Below, piece after piece: positions 1 through 5,921 of a DNA stretch of 7,576 bases. The first letter of the stretch is position 1, and the number at the start of each line of letters is the position of its first letter. Origin of the DNA: an uncultured Flavobacteriales bacterium (lineage in GTDB: Bacteria > Bacteroidota > Bacteroidia > Flavobacteriales > Crocinitomicaceae). The stretch spans positions 1 through 7,576 of the forward strand of contig CAMLIF010000150.1 in assembly GCA_946479985.1 (NCBI GenBank), given 5' to 3'. The notes below the pieces were generated by a model, which did not search any database, was not told the origin of the DNA, and saw only the letters and a program-made list of their open reading frames with translations. The translations under genes and the position numbers were made by a program.

Positions 1-193
1 CAACGAAGTCCACTCCCGCGAAATCACTATCAAATCTGAGTTACCGGATATTTATGTAATCGACAAAGGAATCAGACCGACAGATAAAATTGTGGTTGAA
101 GGAATTCGAAAAGTGAAAGAAGGTGAAAAGATTCATTACACATTCGAAAGCCCGAAATCTGTCATTTCAAAGTTGAAAGTTTACGTCGAATAA
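1..193 (+). CDS. RND efflux periplasmic adaptor (membrane fusion protein), C-terminal fragment
   Basis: The open frame runs in from the left edge (first full codon at position 2) and stops at TAA 191-193, giving 63 visible residues. The segment DIYVIDKGIRPTDKIVVEG followed by a KV-x-EGEKI stretch resembles the end of HlyD/AcrA-type adaptors, where the membrane-proximal domain carries a 'V.dGl.pGd.VVveG...v.dG' pattern. Such adaptors are periplasmic and usually lipid-anchored; they join the inner-membrane RND pump to the outer-membrane channel. The gene lies 18 bp upstream of an RND pump on the same strand, the usual order adaptor-pump-channel, so co-transcription is likely. The N-terminus, hairpin and lipoyl domains lie outside the window, so the exact subfamily cannot be read. 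The assignment rests on the short motif plus strong context. Confidence 0.85.
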   Translation, partial: NEVHSREITIKSELPDIYVIDKGIRPTDKIVVEGIRKVKEGEKIHYTFESPKSVISKLKVYVE

Positions 194-211
194 TCCCTAA
201 AGCAGAAAGAT

Positions 212-3200
212 ATGTTTAATAAATTCATTCAGAGACCGGTTTTAGCGATTGTACTTTCACTCGTGATCATTTTCATGGGGATCATTTCGATCAAAACATT
301 ACCAACCTCTCAGTTCCCGGAAATTGCACCACCAACAGTAATGGTGAGTGCTTCTTATCCGGGAGCAAGTGCAAAAACCCTCACAGAATCTGTTATTATT
401 CCTTTGGAACAAGCCATTAATGGTGCCTGGGGAATGAAATATATGACTTCCGATGCTACCTCAGCCGGTGAAGCAAATATTCAAATTGTGTTTGAACTCG
501 GAACCGACCCGAACGCGGCTTTGGTTCAAATTTCGAATCGTGTAGAACAAGTAAGAAACCGTTTACCTGAACTGGTGCAGCGAGAAGGTGTAATTATTAC
601 GCCTATCATGCCAAGTATGTTGATGTATGTGAACTTGTACAGTAAGGACACCAGTGCAAACATGAAATTCCTCTTCAATTACGCAGGTATCGATATGATT
701 CCGGAATTACAGCGTATCAGCGGAATTGGTCAGGCAAAAATCTTAGGAAGCAGACAATACGCTATGCGTGTTTGGTTGAATCCTGACAGAATGCGGGCCT
801 ACAATGTTTCTCCGGATGAAGTAATGGAAGCCTTAAATGATCAAAGTATCATCGGAAAGCCCGGTCGTATTGGTCGTGGTGACGGAAGTCGTGCCGAAGC
901 GCTGGAATATGTTCTTGCCTACACCGACCGTTACAACGAACCGGAAGAATATGAAGATGTCATTATCCGTGCATCACCTGATGGAGAAATTCTTCGCTTA
1001 AAAGATGTTGCGGAAGTAAAATTGGGCAGCGAATACTACGATATTTACTCGAATCTGAATAATCATCCTTCAGCAGCAATTGTATTAAAACAAACCTACG
1101 GAAGTAACGCCAGTGAAGTAATTGACAATGTAAAACTCAAACTGGAAGAGATGAAATCCCATTTCCCACCCGGAATGGACTATGAGATCAGTTATGACGT
1201 TTCTAACTTCCTTGATGCATCCACAGAAAGCGTTATGCATACCCTGCGTGATGCGTTCATTTTGGTGGCTTTGGTAGTTTTTATTTTCCTCGGAGATTGG
1301 AGATCAACCCTCATTCCTACCCTGGCTGTTCCAATTTCATTGATTGGAGCGTTCATTTTCATGCAGATGTTCGGTTTGACGATTAACATGATCACACTCT
1401 TTGCTTTGGTATTGGCTATTGGTATTGTCGTCGATGATGCAATTGTCGTCGTGGAAGCGGTTCACGCCAAGATGGAAGAAGAACCGCATTTAACGCCTTA
1501 CAAAGCTGTTAAGAAAGTATTGAAAGAAATCAGTGGTGCGGTAATCGCAATTACCCTTTTGATGACTGCCGTTTTCGTTCCGGTTGCTTTTATGTCGGGA
1601 CCGGTTGGTATTTTCTACCGCCAATTCGCCATTACAATGGCAACTTCCATTGTAGTTTCCGGATTTGTGGCTTTAACACTCACTCCTGTTCTCTGTGCAA
1701 TGATCCTGAAAAACAATCATGGAAAACCGAAAAAGCGAAACATCATTACCAGATTCATCGACAGCTTTAATCGCGGTTTCGATAAACTGACGGGACGATA
1801 TGTCGGATTAATGAAACTGATTGTCAACCGGAAAGTGGTGACATGGGGAATTCTGTTAGTCTTCGGACTTGGAATTTTTGGAATTACACGAACACTTCCT
1901 TCCGGGTTTATTCCCAGTGAAGACCAGGGAATGATCTATGCAATTGTTCAAACACCTCCGGGATCTACGCTGGAAAGAACAAACGACATTTCACGCCAGC
2001 TTCAGGACATTATCACGAAAGTTGACGGAGTGAAATCTGTTTCATCCATTGCCGGTTATGAGGTTTTGACCGAAGGCCGCGGGTCGAATGCAGGAACTTG
2101 TCTGATCAACCTGAAACCCTGGGATGATCGTAAGCATACCGTAAAAGAAATCATGTATGAACTCGAAGAAAAAGCGCGTGCGATTCCCGGAGCAACCATT
2201 GAATTCTTTGATCCACCGGCTGTTCCCGGTTATGGTGCCGCAGGAGGATTTGCGCTTCAGTTATTGGATAAAACCAATACCGGAACTTACGAAGATCTGG
2301 AGAAAGTGAAAAATGATTTCATGGCTGCTTTGCAAAAACGCAAGGAGTTAACCGGTTTGTTCACCTTCTTTAGTGCCAATTATCCGCAGTACGAAATTCA
2401 GATTGACAATAAACTCGCGATGCAGAAAGGCGTTTCGATCGGAAATGCAATGAACACTCTTTCCATTTTTGTAGGTAGTACGTATGAACTTGGTTTCATC
2501 AAATACCAGCGGTTCTTCAAGGTGTTTGTGCAGGCTGCTCCGGAATACCGGAGACTTCCTACAGACATCATGAAGTTGTACGTGAAAAACGACCGCGATG
2601 AGATGGTTCCCTTTTCCGCATTCATGAAAATTGTAAAGAAACAGGGGGCCAATGAAATTAACCGTTACAACATGTATAACACGGCTGGTTTCAGAGGATC
2701 TCCTGCCAAAGGTTACAGCTCCGGTGAAGCAATTGCTGCAGTTCAGGAGGTTGCCGCGAAAGAATTACCGAATGGTTATGATATTGATTGGGCGGCACTT
2801 TCTTTTGACGAGGTTCGAAGAGGAAATGAAGCCATTTACATTTTCATTATCGTAATTATCTTCGTTTACTTCGTACTTGCAGCTCAATACGAAAGCTTCA
2901 TTATTCCGTTAGCCGTTATTTTCTCACTTCCCGCGGGAATTTTCGGATCATTCCTGATCATTAAAGTTCTGGGATTAGAAAACAACATTTACGCGCAGGT
3001 CGGGCTGGTCATGCTCGTCGGGCTACTTGGTAAGAACGCCGTTTTGATTGTAGAATTTGCAGTTCAGAAACGTCTGCAGGGAATGAGTATCAAAGATGCC
3101 GCTATTGAAGGCGCGAAAGTACGATTCAGACCAATTTTGATGACTTCATTTGCGTTCATAGCAGGATTAATCCCACTCGTTATTGCAACAGGACCGGGAG

Positions 3201-3379
3201 CAATCGGAAACAGAACTATTGGTGCTTCTGCACTTGGTGGAATGGCTTTCGGAACTGTATTCGGAGTTATTGTTGTTCCGGGATTGTACTTCATTTTCGC
3301 CAAGATATCCGACGGAAGAAGACTCATTAAGAAAGAAGACGATAATCCATTAACTGAAGATTTTGTAGGAAATGAATAA
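212..3379 (+). CDS. RND multidrug efflux transporter, HAE1 (AcrB/MexB-like) family
   Basis: This is a complete 1055-residue inner-membrane proton/drug antiporter; AcrB has 1049. The N-terminus (FNKFIQRPVLAIV, then LPTSQFPEIAPPTV and SYPGASA) is typical of HAE1 pumps. Helix 4 carries GIVVDDAIVVVE with the proton-relay pair Asp408/Asp409, and the distal half carries GKNAVLIVEFA with Lys941, equivalent to the AcrB helix-10 lysine, followed by RFRPILMTS. A glycine-rich switch-loop region (TEGRGSNAG) precedes the second porter part. Hydrophobic clusters near residues 9-28, 342-500, 540-560 and 870-1030 fit twelve helices around two periplasmic porter/docking loops. The ATG at 212 follows a purine-rich AGAAAGA and lies 18 bp after the adaptor stop. 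The catalytic residues are intact, so the pump should be functional. The substrate cannot be read; amphiphilic drugs, dyes or bile-type compounds are usual for the family. Confidence 0.97.
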   Translation: MFNKFIQRPVLAIVLSLVIIFMGIISIKTLPTSQFPEIAPPTVMVSASYPGASAKTLTESVIIPLEQAINGAWGMKYMTSDATSAGEANIQIVFELGTDPNAALVQISNRVEQVRNRLPELVQREGVIITPIMPSMLMYVNLYSKDTSANMKFLFNYAGIDMIPELQRISGIGQAKILGSRQYAMRVWLNPDRMRAYNVSPDEVMEALNDQSIIGKPGRIGRGDGSRAEALEYVLAYTDRYNEPEEYEDVIIRASPDGEILRLKDVAEVKLGSEYYDIYSNLNNHPSAAIVLKQTYGSNASEVIDNVKLKLEEMKSHFPPGMDYEISYDVSNFLDASTESVMHTLRDAFILVALVVFIFLGDWRSTLIPTLAVPISLIGAFIFMQMFGLTINMITLFALVLAIGIVVDDAIVVVEAVHAKMEEEPHLTPYKAVKKVLKEISGAVIAITLLMTAVFVPVAFMSGPVGIFYRQFAITMATSIVVSGFVALTLTPVLCAMILKNNHGKPKKRNIITRFIDSFNRGFDKLTGRYVGLMKLIVNRKVVTWGILLVFGLGIFGITRTLPSGFIPSEDQGMIYAIVQTPPGSTLERTNDISRQLQDIITKVDGVKSVSSIAGYEVLTEGRGSNAGTCLINLKPWDDRKHTVKEIMYELEEKARAIPGATIEFFDPPAVPGYGAAGGFALQLLDKTNTGTYEDLEKVKNDFMAALQKRKELTGLFTFFSANYPQYEIQIDNKLAMQKGVSIGNAMNTLSIFVGSTYELGFIKYQRFFKVFVQAAPEYRRLPTDIMKLYVKNDRDEMVPFSAFMKIVKKQGANEINRYNMYNTAGFRGSPAKGYSSGEAIAAVQEVAAKELPNGYDIDWAALSFDEVRRGNEAIYIFIIVIIFVYFVLAAQYESFIIPLAVIFSLPAGIFGSFLIIKVLGLENNIYAQVGLVMLVGLLGKNAVLIVEFAVQKRLQGMSIKDAAIEGAKVRFRPILMTSFAFIAGLIPLVIATGPGAIGNRTIGASALGGMAFGTVFGVIVVPGLYFIFAKISDGRRLIKKEDDNPLTEDFVGNE

Positions 3380-4853
3380 GAAAATAATCATTCAGAGTGC
3401 AGCAGCTGTTGCACTGGTTTTAGCAGTTTCGTCTTGCAAAATATTTGACGAAAAAGGCAAAACAGAAAATACATCCCTACCTGCGAGTTATACCGGCTCG
3501 CAGGCAAGCGGAACAGACTCTATCAAACCGGAAACGGCTGCCATACAAGATTCTACCAATTCGGCAACTAAAACCTGGAGCGAATTCTTTACCGATCCTA
3601 ACCTGGTTGCGTTGATTGATTCGGCACTGGAAAACAACCAGGAATTGAACATTATGCTTCAGGAAATCAATGTTGCTAAAGCTGAAGTTCAAACCAGAAA
3701 GGGAGAATTTCTACCGTTTTTGAATGTGAAAGGTGGTGCCGGAGCTGAAAAAGTTGGCAGATATACCAGCCAGGGAGCAAACGATGCGAATACGGAAATT
3801 ATGCCCGGAAAAGAATTTCCTGAGCCTCTGCCCGATTTCGTACTGAAAGCAAATGCATCCTGGGAAGTGGATATCTGGAAAAAGCTTCGCAATTCAAGAG
3901 ATGCTGCGGCTTCGCGGTATTTAAGTTCTGTGGAAGGTAAAAACTTCATGGTGACAAATATCGTTTCGGAAATTGCCAATTCATACTTTGAGCTGCTGGC
4001 TTTGGATAATAAACTTCAGATTCTGCAGCAGAATATCGAGATTCAAACGAATGCTCTTGAAATTGTAAGACTTCAAAAGGAATCGGCGAAAGTTACCGAA
4101 CTGGCCGTAAAGAAGTTTGAAGCCGAAGTTTTTAAGAATCAAAGCCGTCAGTACTACATCAAACAGGAAATTATTGAAACAGAAAACAAAATTAATTTCC
4201 TGGTGGGCAGAACACCGCAACCCGTTCAAAGAACAAGCGTCAATTTCGAAGATCTGGTTCCTAACTCAGTTTATACAGGAGTTCCGTCGCAATTATTGGA
4301 CAATCGTCCGGATATTAAACAGGCAGAATTAGAATTAACCGCCGCAAAACTGGACATCAAAGTTGCGAAGGCGAACTTCTATCCTTCCCTGCGTTTAACA
4401 GCAAGTTTGGGTTCGCAAACCTTCAATCCGGGTTACATGCTTCAGCTGCCGGAATCAATGCTCTATTCATTAGCCGGAGACATGGTTGCTCCGCTGATCA
4501 ATAGAAATGCATTGAAAGCACAGTATGCAACAGCAAATTCGAAGCAAATTCAGGCGGTTTACAATTACGAACAACACATTCTGAATGCATACATCGAAGT
4601 AGCAAACCAGGTTTCCATGATGAACAATCTAAAACTGAGCTACGATTTGAAGGAAAAGCAGGTTGCTGCCTTGAAGCAATCCATCGAAATCTCGACAGAT
4701 TTGTTCAAATCGGCTCGTGCAGATTACATGGAAGTATTGTTAACACAGCGTGATGCGCTGGATTCGCGTTTTGAACTGATTGAAACAAAAATGCAGCAAA
4801 TGCACGCAATGATTAATATTTACCAGGCATTGGGTGGAGGCTGGAGAAAATAA
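3372..4853 (+). CDS. RND efflux outer-membrane channel lipoprotein, NodT/OprM (OEP) family
   Basis: This is a complete 493-residue TolC-like exit duct. The N-terminus is a lipoprotein signal peptide: MNKK, a hydrophobic stretch, then AVSSC with the lipidated cysteine at residue 22. A Ser/Thr-rich linker follows, then WSEFFTDPNLVALIDSAL, the characteristic start of NodT-type channels. Two outer-membrane efflux repeats span roughly residues 60-265 and 290-490. The second begins with LLDNRPDIKQAE (RPDI at 312-315) and a KANFYPSL motif, and the protein ends with INIYQALGGGWRK, the family's typical end. The start codon lies inside the end of the pump gene (8-bp overlap, ATGAATAA), with TAGGA just before it, which suggests translational coupling. 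A terminator follows about 50 bp downstream. Family and role are clear; the specific paralogue name is not. Confidence 0.95.
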   Translation: MNKKIIIQSAAAVALVLAVSSCKIFDEKGKTENTSLPASYTGSQASGTDSIKPETAAIQDSTNSATKTWSEFFTDPNLVALIDSALENNQELNIMLQEINVAKAEVQTRKGEFLPFLNVKGGAGAEKVGRYTSQGANDANTEIMPGKEFPEPLPDFVLKANASWEVDIWKKLRNSRDAAASRYLSSVEGKNFMVTNIVSEIANSYFELLALDNKLQILQQNIEIQTNALEIVRLQKESAKVTELAVKKFEAEVFKNQSRQYYIKQEIIETENKINFLVGRTPQPVQRTSVNFEDLVPNSVYTGVPSQLLDNRPDIKQAELELTAAKLDIKVAKANFYPSLRLTASLGSQTFNPGYMLQLPESMLYSLAGDMVAPLINRNALKAQYATANSKQIQAVYNYEQHILNAYIEVANQVSMMNNLKLSYDLKEKQVAALKQSIEISTDLFKSARADYMEVLLTQRDALDSRFELIETKMQQMHAMINIYQALGGGWRK

Positions 4854-4906
4854 TCTCTCTTCTGCTCCTTTATTCGATAGTGGCTTAGAAACACGCGGAT
4901 AAAATG

Positions 4907-4939
4907 GAAAGGTCTTTCGATAGTAGCGGAAGACCTTTC
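4907..4939 (+). terminator. Rho-independent terminator of the efflux operon, probably bidirectional
   Basis: GAAAGGTCTT (4907-4916) pairs perfectly with AAGACCTTTC (4930-4939). Three further pairs (one of them G-T) extend the stem to 13 bp around a 7-nt loop at 4920-4926. On the plus strand the stem is followed by TTATTTTT, the uridine tract of a classical terminator. On the minus strand it is followed by CCATTTTA, a weaker tract, so it may also end the KOW-gene transcript whose stop lies about 30 bp away. It sits between two convergent transcription units, as expected of a shared terminator. Confidence 0.88.
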
Positions 4940-4970
4940 TTATTTTTAAGCTTTAGGAAGCTAAAAACTC

Positions 4971-5171
4971 TTAATCAATAACTTCTACATTCTTACCAAG
5001 CGTTTTGAAACGAACACCGTTTTCCTGTACAATTGTAATTGTCAGATGCCCGGTTTTACTAATATTCAAATCGGTTGCTCTTCCCGATTTCCCTTTGTGG
5101 GTTCCGGCTATGACTTTGCAGAGGGAACCGTCAACGAGCTGCTGACTATTTGAAGTATTTAGTACTGGCAT
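4971..5171 (-). CDS. Small stand-alone KOW-domain protein (putative RNA/ribosome-binding)
   Basis: A 66-residue protein whose centre, GSLCKVIAGTHKGKSGRATD (residues 15-34), matches the KOW pattern 'G..vkVi.G.hKGk.G.v' seen in ribosomal protein L24, NusG and Spt5. The conserved glycines are G15, G23, G27 and G30. The rest (LTITIVQENGVRFKTLGKNVEVI) reads as the remaining strands of a small SH3-like barrel. KOW domains usually bind RNA or ribosomal/transcription partners; with nothing else in the chain a specific role cannot be given. The ATG at 5171-5169 is the only methionine and has AGAAGG one base upstream on the minus strand, close but supportive of this start. It is too short and divergent to be L24 itself and is not in a ribosomal operon. 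I see no convincing separate promoter; read-through from the upstream 112-residue gene is possible. Confidence 0.8.
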   Translation of the reverse strand: MPVLNTSNSQQLVDGSLCKVIAGTHKGKSGRATDLNISKTGHLTITIVQENGVRFKTLGKNVEVID

Positions 5172-5218
5172 ACCTTCTATTGTTCAATAAAAATGAGTAA
5201 CCAAAGTATGAAAAATCC

Positions 5219-5233
5219 GGGATCATTAATCCC
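5219..5233 (-). terminator. Weak hairpin at the end of the 112-residue membrane-protein gene
   Basis: On the minus strand GGGAT and ATCCC form a 5-bp stem with a 5-nt loop that contains part of the TAA stop (5228-5226). It is followed after GG by ATTTTTC. The short stem and interrupted U-tract make this at best a weak or partial terminator, leaving room for read-through into the KOW gene. Confidence 0.3.
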
Positions 5234-5564
5234 ACAAGCCAATTTGGGCCAATCCGAAAACCAAACTAAGATAGAGGCAAACAATAAAAACCAGTACACT
5301 CCAGGTATTGGCTACTACTTTTTTCCAACCACCATGCCAGCGCATAAAATCCATGAGATAATAATTAATCCCACCAAGCATTCCACCTGCTGTAACTGTT
5401 AAAACGGGAATAGCCAAAATTCCCGGACTTGGTCCCGGTCCTGCAACTATATAAAGAAAAAGAAAGAAACCGATAGCCAATGCAGAAGCTATTGCAGCTC
5501 CAATGAATAAACATTTTCCCAATGAACTGGGATGAAGCGGTTTATAAGATTCGTTGTGTATCAT
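5226..5564 (-). CDS. Small three-helix inner-membrane protein of unknown function ('KefB-labelled' Bacteroidota family)
   Basis: A 112-residue protein with a polar N-terminus, then hydrophobic segments near residues 18-41, 48-71 and 84-106. A conserved-looking core GGMLGGINYYLMDFMR..GGWKK (residues 60-82) lies between helices two and three, and the chain ends GLAQIGLWD. From memory, this core and ending resemble small Bacteroidota proteins that databases often label 'potassium transporter KefB'. True KefB is a large antiporter with a TrkA-N domain, so that label would be misleading and no transport role is claimed. An upstream in-frame ATG at 5618 would add 18 residues, but the best promoter match overlaps and lies downstream of it, so the ATG at 5564 is preferred. 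No Shine-Dalgarno is visible, only an A-rich leader, which is common in Bacteroidota. Confidence 0.75.
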   Translation of the reverse strand: MIHNESYKPLHPSSLGKCLFIGAAIASALAIGFFLFLYIVAGPGPSPGILAIPVLTVTAGGMLGGINYYLMDFMRWHGGWKKVVANTWSVLVFIVCLYLSLVFGLAQIGLWD

Positions 5565-5589
5565 AAAAGGTGTTTTTAATTGATTGAAA

Positions 5590-5618
5590 CAAATATACAA
5601 AAGCACTTTGAAAAACAA
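5590..5618 (-). promoter_or_regulatory. Bacteroidota-type promoter for the 112-residue membrane protein gene
   Basis: On the minus strand TATATTTG (5597-5590) is an exact match to the Bacteroidota -7 consensus TAnnTTTG. A TTG (5618-5616, within CTTTG) lies 18 nt upstream, within the usual spacing for the -33 element. Transcription would begin near 5583-5585, leaving a leader of about 20 nt before the ATG at 5564 and excluding the ATG at 5618 as the start. Confidence 0.6.
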
Positions 5619-5655
5619 AGTTAATACTCAGAACAATTTAATTAAACAATCACAA

Positions 5656-5889
5656 TTACTTGTTTTTTCGATTGAACAGCAGTACCAGAAAACTGATTGA
5701 GCTAAAGAGTAAAGCCAAACAACCACAGAGAATCGCGCCGTTTCCAGAAATACTTCCTACACCTCCTCCTGATTTACTTGTTGTGACTCCTTGAGATGAG
5801 ATTCCTTCATAATTGAGATAAAATCCAATGCAGAGAATAATTACTCCTCCAAAAAGTCCCAGCCATGACATCACTCTATATCGTTCCAT
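5656..5889 (-). CDS. Hypothetical 77-residue membrane protein with two helices
   Basis: I do not recognise a family. The chain reads as a short basic N-terminus (MERYR), a hydrophobic helix near residues 7-26, a Ser/Gly-rich loop (SKSGGGVGSISGNG, residues 38-51), a second helix near 52-72 and a basic tail RKNK. The positive-inside rule predicts both ends in the cytoplasm and the glycine-rich loop in the periplasm. It begins 32 bp after the stop of the 526-residue secreted protein on the same strand, with no promoter or terminator visible in the gap, so it is probably co-transcribed and may be functionally linked to it. The ATG at 5889 is chosen because the ATG at 5899 is out of frame; Met7 is a less likely alternative. 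The length and clean membrane pattern argue for a real gene, but homology is untested. Confidence 0.65.
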   Translation of the reverse strand: MERYRVMSWLGLFGGVIILCIGFYLNYEGISSQGVTTSKSGGGVGSISGNGAILCGCLALLFSSISFLVLLFNRKNK

Positions 5890-5921
5890 AACCAGTCATA
5901 TTTATTTTTCGAGTAATTCGA

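Noticed and set aside
3064..3327. Minus-strand open frame inside the pump gene
   Set aside because: It mirrors the strongly conserved last helices of the RND pump; other minus or alternate-frame ORFs at 1192-1395, 2398-2652, 2652-2855, 3477-4229 and 7151-7408 were rejected for the same reason.
5201..5208. TACTTTGG on the minus strand as a -7 element for the KOW gene
   Set aside because: It misses the TAnnTTTG spacing by one base and has no TTG at suitable distance upstream (nearest is about 26 nt away).
5193..5402. Plus-strand open frame of 69 codons
   Set aside because: It lies antisense over the 112-residue membrane protein, has a low-complexity polar composition and no recognisable motif; the minus-strand frame has clear membrane helices and a promoter.
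5637..5646. Palindrome TTTAATTAAA downstream of the 77-residue gene
   Set aside because: It is purely A/T, without a stable stem or following T-run, so it is not supportable as a terminator or operator.
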